Shown here: positions 7,926 through 15,898 of the stretch, in pieces
How the letters are laid out: the number at the start of each line of letters is the position of its first letter
How positions within the stretch are numbered: position 1 is the first letter of the stretch
Source of the DNA: Clostridiales bacterium oral taxon 876 str. F0540
GTDB taxonomy: Bacteria; Bacillota; Clostridia; Clostridiales; Clostridiaceae
NCBI GenBank assembly: GCA_000466585.1
Contig: KE993477.1
Coordinates: 1-17,586 of the forward strand
Direction: 5' to 3'
Length of the DNA stretch: 17,586 nt
Translations under genes and position numbers: made by a program
The notes under the pieces: model-generated
The model's database searches: none
Told to the model about the DNA's origin: nothing
Seen by the model: the letters and a program-made list of their open reading frames with translations, nothing else

Positions 7926-8756
7926 ATGAGCGATTTTTCTATGGAAGAACTATTCCTTGAAATAACAAATAAATACGATTCAAATTTAGTAGTTTATCAG
8001 TGCGGCTGGGAAAACTGCAAGCCAAAGCATTCCTATGGTCCTGCAGTCAGGGATCATTATTTAATACACTTTGTTACGGAGGGCTGCGGCAAATTTTATA
8101 TAGATGGACTTACCTTTGAGATAAAAGAAAACCAAGGCTTTTTAATCTGCCCTGGTGATATAACTTATTATGAAGCTGATAAAAATACTCCTTGGAACTA
8201 TATATGGGTAGGTTTTAATGGTATAAAAGCTCCACAATATATTCAGCAGCTTGGATTAAGCAAGCATAATCCTTTAATTAATACAAAAAATCCAAAGCTT
8301 GTTCAGGAATATCTGAGTAAAATTTTCGAAAGCACAAAGCTCGAGCATGCCCGGGAAATTGGGATGCTTGGTTATCTTTATCTATTTCTATCCGTATTGA
8401 TTGAAGAAGTCAAGGTAAAAGAGCCCACAAACTATAAACATGAATATATACAAAAGGCTATAGAATATATAGAAATGAATTACCATAGAAATATAAGCGT
8501 TAGAAACATTGCAGAATATATTGGTTTAAACAGAAGTTATTTCAGCAGCCTGTTTAAAAACTCCTTAAATATGTCTCCGGAGAACTTTTTGATTAAATAT
8601 AGAGTTAATAAAGCCTGTGAGCTTTTAAAACAGAATAAAAGCTTAAGAATAGCCGACGTGTCCCGCTCAGTTGGTTATACAGATCAGCTAGCTTTTTCGA
8701 AAACCTTTAAAAAGGTAAAAGGCTATTCTCCCAGCGAGTATTTAAGTAAAAATTAA
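7926..8756 (+). CDS. AraC-family regulator of the alpha-galactosidase operon, 276 aa
   Basis: Predicted sugar-responsive transcription factor. Residues about 40-100 form the cupin-like sensing domain (DHYLIHFVTEGCGKFYIDG, then FLICPGDITYYEAD and WNYIWVGFNG). Residues about 175-275 hold the two helix-turn-helix units, ISVRNIAEYIGLNRSYFSSLF (190-210) and IADVSRSVGYTDQLAFSKTFKK (242-263), ending with the family signature KGYSPSEYL. The start at 7926 has GGAGG 5 bases upstream; an upstream ATG at 7866 has no ribosome binding site and adds 20 residues not expected in the family. The gene diverges from melA, so it most likely activates melA and its partner, and perhaps the transporter operon at 10436-15577. 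RafR/MsmR-type regulators are similar in layout. The inducer is unknown, presumably melibiose, raffinose or galactose. Confidence 0.88.
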   Translation: MSDFSMEELFLEITNKYDSNLVVYQCGWENCKPKHSYGPAVRDHYLIHFVTEGCGKFYIDGLTFEIKENQGFLICPGDITYYEADKNTPWNYIWVGFNGIKAPQYIQQLGLSKHNPLINTKNPKLVQEYLSKIFESTKLEHAREIGMLGYLYLFLSVLIEEVKVKEPTNYKHEYIQKAIEYIEMNYHRNISVRNIAEYIGLNRSYFSSLFKNSLNMSPENFLIKYRVNKACELLKQNKSLRIADVSRSVGYTDQLAFSKTFKKVKGYSPSEYLSKN

Positions 8757-8761
8757 TACTT

Positions 8762-8808
8762 ATATAATATTAGGACTGGTTTAAAATAAACCAGTCCTAA
8801 TATTATAT
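8762..8808 (+). terminator. Perfect 22-bp hairpin after the AraC-type gene
   Basis: Arms 8762-8783 and 8787-8808 are perfect reverse complements around AAA. It starts 5 bases after the regulator stop. The downstream tail (TTAAAAC) is not a strong T-tract, so release may depend on the AT-rich ends of the stem itself. Confidence 0.7.
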
Positions 8809-8896
8809 TTAAAACACTTAACTTTACAAAATCACCCATGAATTGTATAAATTCAAGTGTTTTATATGTATTGACTTCACATGATTCAAAAATATA

Positions 8897-8925
8897 TTTA
8901 CAAATAAAAAATGTGATTATATAAT
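8897..8925 (+). promoter_or_regulatory. Sigma-A-type promoter of the tetR-TSUP operon
   Basis: TTTACA at 8897-8902 and a perfect TATAAT at 8920-8925 are spaced by exactly 17 bases, predicting transcription to start near 8932. A second weaker pair, TTGACT at 8871-8876 and TATATT at 8893-8898, overlaps just upstream. Confidence 0.75.
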
Positions 8926-8939
8926 AAATACATATTTAA

Positions 8940-8955
8940 ATGAATTGCAATTCAT
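8940..8955. promoter_or_regulatory. Palindromic operator candidate for the TetR regulator
   Basis: ATGAATTGCAATTCAT is a perfect 16-bp palindrome lying between the predicted transcription start and the ribosome binding site of the TetR gene. This position suits autorepression by road-block. The half-site TGAATT also occurs as an inverted pair, TGAATT-N5-AATTCA, at 8839-8855, upstream of the promoter. Binding by this TetR protein is inferred from position only. Confidence 0.6.
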
Positions 8956-8971
8956 AAAAAGGAGTACTATT

Positions 8972-9538
8972 ATGCCTAAAATAATTAAAGATGTTGAGAA
9001 AACTATTAGAAGCTGCGCTAATCAATTGTTTGTAGAACTTAGCTATACAAATGTTGATATGAAGATGATATCGCAAAAATCTAAGGTAGCCGTTGGAACT
9101 TTATATAATTACTATGAAAATAAAAAACAGCTTTATATAAGCATACTTAAAGAAAGCTGGGAGAATACATTCAATAAACTTGATAATATAAACGAATTTG
9201 CTATTTCTTTTGAAGAAAAGCTTGAAAAACTTATTAGAACACTTTATGAAGATATTGAATCAAGAAATGGATTGGGAAAGGTTTTAATAAACACTTCAAT
9301 TGATGAACTAAAGGATGACAATGAAATTAACGATTTAAAACTCTGCTTGATTTCAAAATTAGAGTATTTCTTTAAACACAATGCTAAGGAAAATCACCTC
9401 AGCAATTGTACTAACATGTACACCAGGTTAGCAGAATCTTTAATAATATGCTTAATAACAATGATAGAATTTCATCCAAATGATAAGGAAGATAATATTG
9501 ACTTTTTAATTAAATTTATAAGTTTATCATTTAAATAG
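8972..9538 (+). CDS. TetR-family transcriptional regulator, 188 aa
   Basis: Predicted dimeric repressor. The N-terminal DNA-binding domain spans residues about 5-51: a first helix with IIKDVEKTIRSCANQLFVEL, then the helix-turn-helix MKMISQKSKVAVGTLYNYYENK, where VGTLYNYY is the typical recognition-helix end, followed by QLYISIL. The remaining residues form a diverged helical ligand domain in which no specific ligand is recognisable. The start at 8972 has AGGAG 8 bases upstream; an upstream in-frame TTG at 8945 lies inside the palindromic operator and is rejected. It is followed 23 bases later by a TSUP-family transporter gene, so the likely role is to repress that exporter and itself until an inducing compound binds. 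Confidence 0.88.
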   Translation: MPKIIKDVEKTIRSCANQLFVELSYTNVDMKMISQKSKVAVGTLYNYYENKKQLYISILKESWENTFNKLDNINEFAISFEEKLEKLIRTLYEDIESRNGLGKVLINTSIDELKDDNEINDLKLCLISKLEYFFKHNAKENHLSNCTNMYTRLAESLIICLITMIEFHPNDKEDNIDFLIKFISLSFK

Positions 9539-9561
9539 TGCAGTAAAGGAGGCTAGTTTTT

Positions 9562-10353
9562 ATGAATTTATTATTTTATATATTAGCAATAGCTGTTGGT
9601 ATTATCACTGGTGGTATTACAAGTCTTATAGGTGCTAGCGGAGTTATGATTATAGTTCCAATTCTAACTATTCTGTTTAAAGTTAATGTTCATGCTGCAA
9701 TAGGTACAAGTCTTTTTGTAGATGTTATAGCTTCTTTAACTGTGGCCTATTCTTACTACAAGAATGGAAATATTGAGCTTAAATCAGGTATTTGGATAGC
9801 CTTATCTTCCATTGTTGGAGCTCAGTTAGGTGCATTGTTTGCAAGTAAAATGGGTGAAGGTAACCTTTCTTCAAGCTTTGGGGTTGTTTTAATTATTGCA
9901 GGTATATTAATGATACGAAAGAGTTACAAAGAAAAAAGTGCTTCATCAGATACTGTAAGTGGATTTATACATTTTAAAGCAGAATGGCAAAAAATATTGA
10001 CGGCATTAATCATAGGATTAGCTATAGGAATATTAAGCGGAATATTTGGTGCTGGCGGCGGAGTTATGATACTTCTGGCTTTAATAATATTAATGTCATT
10101 CCCACTTCATAAGGCTATAGGCACTTCTACTCTTATAATGTCTATAACGGCACTTTCCTCTACTGTGGGCTATGCTGCTAGAGGAAATATAGATTTTATA
10201 TTAGGTGCCTTAATAGCAGCAGGTGCGGTTCTTGGAGGAGTTCTAGGATCTCGTTACGCTAATAAGATTAATGAAAAAACATTACAAAGAGTTGTAGGTA
10301 TATGCTTTACTGGTATGGGAATAGTTATGACTATAATAGCTATAATGAAATAA
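9562..10353 (+). CDS. TSUP (TauE/SafE) family membrane transporter, 263 aa
   Basis: Predicted inner-membrane exporter with about eight membrane segments. Members of this family move sulfite, sulfoacetate or other small organic and sulfur anions out of the cell; the actual substrate here is unknown. The protein shows the internal duplication typical of the family. GGITSLIGASGVMIIVPIL near residues 17-35 and GILSGIFGAGGGVMILLAL near 156-174 correspond, and each is followed by the paired motif AIGTSLF or AIGTSTL and then a Y-N/R-GNI segment. AGGAGG is placed 9 bases before the ATG. It is the second gene of a two-gene operon with the TetR regulator and is followed by a hairpin terminator. The pair sits between the two halves of the sugar locus without an obvious metabolic link to it. 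Confidence 0.88.
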   Translation: MNLLFYILAIAVGIITGGITSLIGASGVMIIVPILTILFKVNVHAAIGTSLFVDVIASLTVAYSYYKNGNIELKSGIWIALSSIVGAQLGALFASKMGEGNLSSSFGVVLIIAGILMIRKSYKEKSASSDTVSGFIHFKAEWQKILTALIIGLAIGILSGIFGAGGGVMILLALIILMSFPLHKAIGTSTLIMSITALSSTVGYAARGNIDFILGALIAAGAVLGGVLGSRYANKINEKTLQRVVGICFTGMGIVMTIIAIMK

Positions 10354-10412
10354 AAAGAGGGAACGTAAATAGACTTGTGTAAATTCAAATCTATCTGCGT
10401 TCCCCTTCTTTA
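10354..10412. terminator. Terminator between TSUP gene and glycosidase gene
   Basis: Interrupted hairpin with GGGAACG (10359-10365) pairing CGTTCCC (10398-10404) and ATAGA (10369-10373) pairing TCTAT (10390-10394). The outer AAAGA on the left pairs TCTTT on the right after a two-base bulge. It serves converging genes, with T-rich flanks in both directions. Confidence 0.65.
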
Positions 10413-10435
10413 TAATAGCAATTAGTCTACATAAA

Positions 10436-11821
10436 TCAGATAAACTTCACATAATGCTGTTCATTTTCATGTACTGGTATTATCACATAAGAACATTTAC
10501 TTCCGTTATTACTTTCTTCTATTTGTGCTTTAACCAATACCCCATCAACTAATAGTTCGCTAATTTCCTGCTTAAACACTGCTTTCCAATAAACATTACC
10601 TCCGCTATTATTTGTAAAAGTCATCTCTTTATTTCCTAGAGACTTTATAGAAACTTCATTATCGAATATAGGAATATTATTAATTTCAATCCACTCTGAC
10701 TCAGTTATCAGCCTTGAAGTACTTTCTATTACTTTATTAGATGCATCCGGCTTTATTCCAAGCATACCTGTAATAATGCTATTTACAACGCTATAAGATA
10801 CCTCAGGATATTCACTTCTCTTCTTTAAAGGGCTTACTAAATCCATTATGAAGTCATATGCTTCTTTATCAAAGCAGTATTTGTATAAAACCTCTGGATA
10901 ATGAGACTCCGTTTCAATATTTATATTTTTACAGTTTAAAAGTACCTTAATTGAATTGTTAACTCTTTCCTTACCTTCAACAATATCAAAATATAGAGGT
11001 AAAGTGGTTACCATATCACCGTTTTTATCTGCATTATTTTCAGAAACACAATAAAATTCACCATTTTCTAAAATAAAAGTATTATAGTTGTTTTTATCTT
11101 TGTTCCACCACTTAGTATTAAATATACATTTTATACTATCTGCTTTTTCTTCATATTCTTTTGCTTCTACATCGTTTCCTCTTAGTCTCTGTATTTTAGA
11201 ATAAGATAAGTACCCCTTGTATTGTGCTGATAGCATATCGCATGCAGATACAATTTTATTAACTCCAACCTGACCTTCAATATATGAAGGAATTCCTCTA
11301 TAAACACAGTCTCCTTTATACTCTAAAAGGCCATCATTATTAATATCCCAACACTTTACATAATCTTTAACAGTTTTTTCATAGAACCTTAAGAAAATGG
11401 GATCATTAACGTAATCTAAATCACCTGTCCAAAGATACTGTCTATAACAGCAATCTAAAATATCGAAGTTTGCAGGAAGATTGTACCAGAAATCATTATC
11501 ATTCTTATAATCTTCAGGAGCAGGTAAATCATATTTATTTATTTCCCAATAGCTGCACCAATCCCTTGATTCACTTATATTTTTCGCAAATTTTTTCAGC
11601 ATATTCTTATTAAATAAACTTAGTCCAAGTATTTGTGCACCTGTACTCTGATGAGAAACATCTCTCATACAGAAGGCATCTCTTCCTGGAAGCGATGCCT
11701 CATACCACAACCCTACAGGATCATTTATATTAACATATTTTAAGGCTTGATCTTTAGCCCAGTTAAAGCCTTCAACCAGCTTAGTATTAGAGGATTTTAT
11801 AGAAACTCTATTTAACTTCAT
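10436..11821 (-). CDS. Six-hairpin (alpha/alpha) glycosidase-like protein, 461 aa
   Basis: Probable intracellular glycoside hydrolase with an (alpha/alpha)6-barrel, of unknown family and specificity. The recognisable parts are GLWYEASLPGRDAFCMRDVSHQ (residues 37-58), then FWYNLPANFDILDCCYRQYLWTGD (111-134), WDINNDGLLEYKG and YIEGQVGVN. This arrangement, with acidic residues on aromatic-rich helices, resembles glycosidases of the six-hairpin superfamily, such as the GH78- and GH37-like groups. The last roughly 80 residues look like a beta-rich cap. No signal peptide is seen. AAAGGAG lies 9 bases before the ATG. It is the last gene of the transporter operon, 29 bases after the second permease, so it should act on whatever is imported. 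I cannot name the substrate, and the class assignment rests on motif memory alone. Confidence 0.65.
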   Translation of the reverse strand: MKLNRVSIKSSNTKLVEGFNWAKDQALKYVNINDPVGLWYEASLPGRDAFCMRDVSHQSTGAQILGLSLFNKNMLKKFAKNISESRDWCSYWEINKYDLPAPEDYKNDNDFWYNLPANFDILDCCYRQYLWTGDLDYVNDPIFLRFYEKTVKDYVKCWDINNDGLLEYKGDCVYRGIPSYIEGQVGVNKIVSACDMLSAQYKGYLSYSKIQRLRGNDVEAKEYEEKADSIKCIFNTKWWNKDKNNYNTFILENGEFYCVSENNADKNGDMVTTLPLYFDIVEGKERVNNSIKVLLNCKNINIETESHYPEVLYKYCFDKEAYDFIMDLVSPLKKRSEYPEVSYSVVNSIITGMLGIKPDASNKVIESTSRLITESEWIEINNIPIFDNEVSIKSLGNKEMTFTNNSGGNVYWKAVFKQEISELLVDGVLVKAQIEESNNGSKCSYVIIPVHENEQHYVKFI

Positions 11822-11850
11822 AACTCAATACTCCTTTGTTTTATGCAAAG

Positions 11851-12747
11851 TTATTCTTTAACAGCTCCAATTGTTATTCCAGATATAAAATACTTTTGGA
11901 AGAACGGGTATATCATAGCAATTGGTATAGTTACTATCATCGTAATTGCAGCCTGAACTGTCTTTGGTGTAAGTGAAGAGTATTGTGTGGCAGCAAGCTG
12001 CTGGTCTCTTATCTTCTCTAACGCCTCTGTTTCTAGTAAAACTCTTCTTAAATATACCTGTAGAGTATCCCATTTTCCAGATGGATTATAAACTACAGTT
12101 GTAAACCAATCATTCCAATGAGCAACACCATTAAAAACACATATTGCGGCTATTACAGGAATACATATGGGAAGCATTATTTTCCAGAATATTGTAATTT
12201 CTCCTGCTCCATCAATTCTCGCTGATTCACTTAAGGCGTTAGGTATTTCCTGCATATATGCAGCAATTATAAGCATATTATAAGCACTAAAAATACCAGG
12301 CAGCCAATAGATAGTAAAAGTATTTGTTAAATGTAATTTAAGCATCAATAGATAAAAAGGAATTAAACCACCACTAACATACATCGTTATAACAAACAAT
12401 CTTCTCATGAATTGTCTTCCTGAAAAGCCCTTAATAGTTACCACATATGCCAATAGTGCGGTTCCTATTACACTTGTAGCTGTACCAACTAACACCCTTG
12501 CTATAGAAATAAATGTAGCTTTAAGCATAGATTTCTGAGAAAATATAAATTTATAAGACTCAAAAGAAACTTTCCTAGGCCAAAGATATATTCCTCCTTT
12601 AATTGCGTCAGTACTATCATTAAAAGAAATGGCCAATTGATTTATAAAAGGATATAACATTATAATAATAAGTAATATCATGAAAATAGTATTTAAAGCA
12701 TCAAATATTTTGCTTCCTAAGCTCTTTTTTAAGTGTCTTAGTTCCAT
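11851..12747 (-). CDS. ABC sugar transporter permease, LplC/YtcP type, 298 aa
   Basis: One of the two membrane subunits of a CUT1-family carbohydrate importer. About six membrane helices are visible, beginning IFMILLIIIMLYPFINQLAISF (21-42). The ATPase-contact EAA loop reads SESARIDGAGEITIFWKIMLP (173-193), and the C-terminal motif is FFQKYFISGITIGAVKE, typical of the YtcP/LplC subgroup. The start at 12747 follows AGGGGG at 7 bases; an upstream in-frame ATG at 12780 has only a weak site and lies in a hairpin. It is located between the other permease and the glycosidase gene in the same operon. No ATPase gene is present, so the system probably borrows a shared MsmX/MsmK-like ATPase encoded elsewhere. 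Confidence 0.9.
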   Translation of the reverse strand: MELRHLKKSLGSKIFDALNTIFMILLIIIMLYPFINQLAISFNDSTDAIKGGIYLWPRKVSFESYKFIFSQKSMLKATFISIARVLVGTATSVIGTALLAYVVTIKGFSGRQFMRRLFVITMYVSGGLIPFYLLMLKLHLTNTFTIYWLPGIFSAYNMLIIAAYMQEIPNALSESARIDGAGEITIFWKIMLPICIPVIAAICVFNGVAHWNDWFTTVVYNPSGKWDTLQVYLRRVLLETEALEKIRDQQLAATQYSSLTPKTVQAAITMIVTIPIAMIYPFFQKYFISGITIGAVKE

Positions 12748-12777
12748 TTTATACCCCCTAGTTTTCCTTATACTACT

Positions 12778-12800
12778 CATAATGATTATCCATCATTATG
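12778..12800 (-). other. Intercistronic hairpin between the two permease genes
   Basis: CATAATGAT (12778-12786) and ATCATTATG (12792-12800) form a perfect 9-bp stem with a 5-base loop in the 73-base gap. No U-tract follows on the minus strand, so it is not a standard terminator. It could affect mRNA processing or hide the upstream ATG at 12780. Confidence 0.5.
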
Positions 12801-12820
12801 GTCTTCAAATAGAAATATTG

Positions 12821-13783
12821 TTACATTACTGATATGTCAAAAAATTTCTTGCTTAGACGATTTGTCAAAAATACAAGTGTAAGACCAATAACTGATTTAA
12901 ATAATCCAACTACCATACCATAGGAATATCTTCCTAATTGTATACCATATCTATATGCATAGGTATCAATTACATCCCAATACTCCCTGGTCTGTGGTGA
13001 ACCTAAAAGCAGCTGTTGCTCAAAGCCTGCATTTAAGATGTTTCCTATCTGAAGTATCAAAAGTACCATTATTGTGCCTCTTATTCCGGGCAATGTAATA
13101 TGCCACACCTTACCAAACCTACCTACTCCATCTACCTCCGCAGCGGAATATAATTCCTTATCAATACCTGCCATTGCGGATAGATAAAGAATAGATGAAT
13201 ATCCAATAGTTTTCCATATATTAGCTGAAGTAATTATAGTCCAAAAATACTTACCTTCTCCTAAAAATGATATTTCTCTATGCAGTAGTCCAAGCTTTTG
13301 AAGTATTACTGGTAATAATCCGTCAGTACTTAAAAATGTATATATCAGACTTGCTGTAACTACCCAAGAAATAAAATGGGGTAAATAGGACACAGTTTGT
13401 ATAGTTTTCTTAAAACGCTTACTGCTTATTTCGTTAATTAGCAATGCAAGTATAATTGGTGCTGGAAATCCAAATAAAAGATTTAATCCGCTTATAGCCA
13501 AAGTATTTCTCAGCACATTAAAGAACTCTGGTGCACTAAAAAATTGTCTAAAATAAAACAATCCTGCCCAGTCACAGGCAAAAATGCTTTTTCCTGGAGT
13601 ATAGTGAAAGAAAGCTATTAGCATTCCATACATAGGATAATATGCGAATACAAGAACCCATATTATTATTGGAATACAGATCATCCATATGTGTTTTTCT
13701 CTTTTAAATGTTCTTATCATTTTATCTAATTTCTTCTCTTCTTTAGCTTGCCTACTTCCTGTATGTGTAGATTGATTGTTCAT
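12821..13783 (-). CDS. ABC sugar transporter permease, LplB type, 320 aa
   Basis: Partner permease of the CUT1 importer. After a charged 30-residue N-terminus, the first helix IWMICIPIIIWVLVFAYYP leads into MYGMLIAFFHYTPGKSIF, a segment characteristic of the LplB group. About six helices follow, with the EAA-type loop SAAEVDGVGRFGKVWHITLPG (213-233) that docks the ATPase. GGGAGG lies 7 bases before the ATG. It is the second gene of the operon, separated from the binding-protein gene by 108 bases that hold a terminator-like hairpin, and from the next permease by 73 bases. Its cargo is probably an alpha-galactoside or a plant-glycan oligosaccharide, judging from the neighbouring hydrolases; this is inference. 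Confidence 0.92.
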   Translation of the reverse strand: MNNQSTHTGSRQAKEEKKLDKMIRTFKREKHIWMICIPIIIWVLVFAYYPMYGMLIAFFHYTPGKSIFACDWAGLFYFRQFFSAPEFFNVLRNTLAISGLNLLFGFPAPIILALLINEISSKRFKKTIQTVSYLPHFISWVVTASLIYTFLSTDGLLPVILQKLGLLHREISFLGEGKYFWTIITSANIWKTIGYSSILYLSAMAGIDKELYSAAEVDGVGRFGKVWHITLPGIRGTIMVLLILQIGNILNAGFEQQLLLGSPQTREYWDVIDTYAYRYGIQLGRYSYGMVVGLFKSVIGLTLVFLTNRLSKKFFDISVM

Positions 13784-13845
13784 TATTTAACCTCCCTGAT
13801 GATTTGTATACCATTCATTTTTATTACTTAATACGTAAAATAATA

Positions 13846-13881
13846 TTTTATTAAAAAGAGAAGGGGGTAATCTCCCTTCTC
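13846..13881 (-). terminator. Intra-operon terminator/attenuator after the binding-protein gene
   Basis: GAGAAGGG (13858-13865) pairs CCCTTCTC (13874-13881) with an 8-base loop. On the minus strand it is followed by TTTTTAATAAAAT. It sits 11 bases beyond the end of the lipoprotein gene and before the permeases. Partial termination here would give more binding protein than permease, a common pattern in sugar ABC operons. Confidence 0.75.
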
Positions 13882-13891
13882 CTTAAAAATA

Positions 13892-15577
13892 TTACTTCTT
13901 ACCCCAATTGTTTAAATTATTCTTATATTGTTCTGTCATATATTTTTCTAACTTATCTACACCTGCTTTTTGAACCTTGCTTTTCATTTCTGAATAATTC
14001 TTGTCAAATTCTGAATCAGTCTTACTTAAAATAGCCTTTGCCCAATAAGTTCTAACAATATCATCAACCTGCTGCTGAATAACTGTTACTGGATTATCTG
14101 GTAAGAATGCAATTTGATCCATAGCAGAATTATCATAAATAGTATTTTTTAAGTTATCATTCATAACTTTCTTCCATTTTGCCTGATCATTAAAACATTG
14201 ATCAATCCAAATATTTGTTTGAGGTGCATCACTAATAACTCCACCAGTATGATCTAACCACAAGTAATTTGATCCAAGTGGCTCATGTGCTTTATAATCA
14301 TAAGTAGCATTAATTATTTCTTGTTTAGTCTTTTCATTGAAGCTCCACTTTCCATCTTTAAAATTCCAATTAGAATTATCTAGGTTTGGAATACCCCAAG
14401 CAAATAATCTTGTTCCATTTGGTGTAATAGTAAAGTTAAGGAATCTCATTATTGCTTCTGGATCTTTAGCTTTATCTGTTATAACAGTATATCCACTTGC
14501 TGTTGTATCTTTTGGTGATAGATATGACTGTTCAGCATTAGCAGCTTTTAATGAAACTTGTACAAATCTTTGATCCTCAGTCCAGTTTTTGTTTGTTTTT
14601 TGCCACACTTCATGTCCTGCATTCCAAGTTTCCCACCATGCTCCTAAATGACCTACAACTCTCTCATCAGAAACTTTTGTTTTCCACTGTTCAAATTTAT
14701 TAGAGAAGGAATCTGGATCTAACATTCCATCTCTATAGGCTTTATTATAGAACTTAGTAAGGTCTAGTCCTTCTTGAGTATTTACCCAATGTGTTAAATT
14801 GTGGCTGCTATCTTCCTTATAGCCTTCCTTTAGACCCCATATACCTGCTGCTGCAGGTACAGAACCAGTTGATGAAGCATTTGCTGTAGATATAAAACAA
14901 TTGTCATTATCCCAAGATAGTGCATACACCTTTTGTCCTTTTGAGTTAGTTGGATGTTTTTCCACAATCTTCTTTAATACATCGTAATATTCTTCAGGAG
15001 TTTCAAACTTTGGTGCTCCTATTTCCTGATACCAGTCCCATCTAATATGTGCTGAATAATCAGGTATAGGCAGCATTCCCCACCCAAATGGTAATGCATA
15101 TACCTTGCCATCTTTATCTTTATATCTACTATATAAATCTCCTAATTCTTTTTTCAAGCTATCACCATACTTATTTATGTAAGGTGTTAAATCTTTTATT
15201 TTTCCTTGCTCCTTTAACTTATCTACATCTCCCTTAGTTAATCCAGTTATTACTTCTGGATAATCATTAGAAGCTAATGATAAATTAAACCTTTCATCAC
15301 CATCTTGATTGTAAACGATTTTATTTAATTTAACATTAAAGTTATCTAATACGTATTTTTCTAGAGGTTCAGTTCTTGTTTTAGATTTTTCAGGATCATA
15401 TTTGCCCTTAGCATAAAAATTGATTTCTACAGTTTTTTCTGGAATCGCCCATCCATACTCATTAGTCCCTTTAGTTTTCCATTCACTATTTGTAGAAACA
15501 GTATCCTTTTTACATCCTATAAGTGTTGAAGTTATGAAAATACATGCTAGTAGGGCAACTAAATGTCTTTTTTTCAT
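13892..15577 (-). CDS. ABC transporter sugar-binding lipoprotein, LplA-like, 561 aa
   Basis: Extracellular solute-binding protein anchored to the membrane by a lipid. The N-terminus MKKRHLVALLACIFITSTLI is a lipoprotein signal, and LIGC provides the lipobox with the modified cysteine at C22. The mature part begins with a Ser/Thr-rich linker, then EKTVEINFYAKGKYDP. The aromatic-rich mature protein (for example WGMLPIPDYSAHIRWDWYQE) fits a carbohydrate-binding cleft. The length matches the large LplA-like group rather than the shorter maltose-binding type. The start at 15577 has AGGGGG 8 bases upstream; a longer reading from 15607 would spoil the signal peptide. It is the first gene of the operon with two permeases and a six-hairpin glycosidase-like gene. 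The sugar bound is unknown, and alpha-galactosides are plausible from the nearby melA and GH36 genes. Confidence 0.92.
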   Translation of the reverse strand: MKKRHLVALLACIFITSTLIGCKKDTVSTNSEWKTKGTNEYGWAIPEKTVEINFYAKGKYDPEKSKTRTEPLEKYVLDNFNVKLNKIVYNQDGDERFNLSLASNDYPEVITGLTKGDVDKLKEQGKIKDLTPYINKYGDSLKKELGDLYSRYKDKDGKVYALPFGWGMLPIPDYSAHIRWDWYQEIGAPKFETPEEYYDVLKKIVEKHPTNSKGQKVYALSWDNDNCFISTANASSTGSVPAAAGIWGLKEGYKEDSSHNLTHWVNTQEGLDLTKFYNKAYRDGMLDPDSFSNKFEQWKTKVSDERVVGHLGAWWETWNAGHEVWQKTNKNWTEDQRFVQVSLKAANAEQSYLSPKDTTASGYTVITDKAKDPEAIMRFLNFTITPNGTRLFAWGIPNLDNSNWNFKDGKWSFNEKTKQEIINATYDYKAHEPLGSNYLWLDHTGGVISDAPQTNIWIDQCFNDQAKWKKVMNDNLKNTIYDNSAMDQIAFLPDNPVTVIQQQVDDIVRTYWAKAILSKTDSEFDKNYSEMKSKVQKAGVDKLEKYMTEQYKNNLNNWGKK

Positions 15578-15619
15578 GTTATTTCCCCCTATTATTATTT
15601 TTTTCAAAATCTCACAAGT

Positions 15620-15778
15620 ATTACTTCAAGTAATTCATAAAATTAAATTATAGTCAATTTGATGTAGTAAATAAGCCTGCTGCAGCAGCTTATTATACTG
15701 ATAGTACTGTTCCGCGGAGATTTAAAGTTTTCTTTTCTAGTATATTTAAATTATATGATAGTACCACACTTGTTTAAA
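15620..15778 (-). promoter_or_regulatory. Promoter and leader region of the sugar transporter operon
   Basis: The 321-base gap between cysS and the binding-protein gene holds no convincing gene. The best minus-strand promoter is TTTAAA (15773-15778) and TATAAT (15750-15755), spaced by 17. A second TATAAT (15692-15697) is preceded by the same GTACTATCA sequence. Between the promoter and the gene lie an almost perfect palindrome, AATAAGC-C-TGCTGCAGCA-GCTTATT (15670-15694), the palindrome TCCGCGGA (15711-15718) and ATTACTTCAAGTAAT (15620-15634). These are operator or RNA-structure candidates for sugar control; no CcpA-type cre site was recognised. Confidence 0.45.
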
Positions 15779-15833
15779 ATGAATTAATGTTAGAACTATA
15801 TGTTTGATTGTTAGTTATGAAATTTTTTAAATA

Positions 15834-15876
15834 AAAAAATATTGACCTACCTTTATCTGTTAAATCAATATTTTTT
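15834..15876 (-). terminator. Terminator of cysS
   Basis: AAAAAATATTGA (15834-15845) and TCAATATTTTTT (15865-15876) form a 12-bp AT-rich stem with a 19-base loop, 22 bases beyond the cysS stop. On the minus strand the stem ends in a long run of T. Confidence 0.65.
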
Positions 15877-15898
15877 ATAAATTTATGGTATTATAACT

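Noticed and set aside
12748..12780. Longer second permease starting at 12780
   Set aside because: The ribosome binding site there is weak and the ATG lies within a hairpin; AGGGGG before 12747 is stronger.
15578..15898. Small gene or cre site in the gap before the sugar-binding protein
   Set aside because: No reading frame with a ribosome binding site and no recognisable CcpA-type sequence was found; only promoter-like and palindromic elements.
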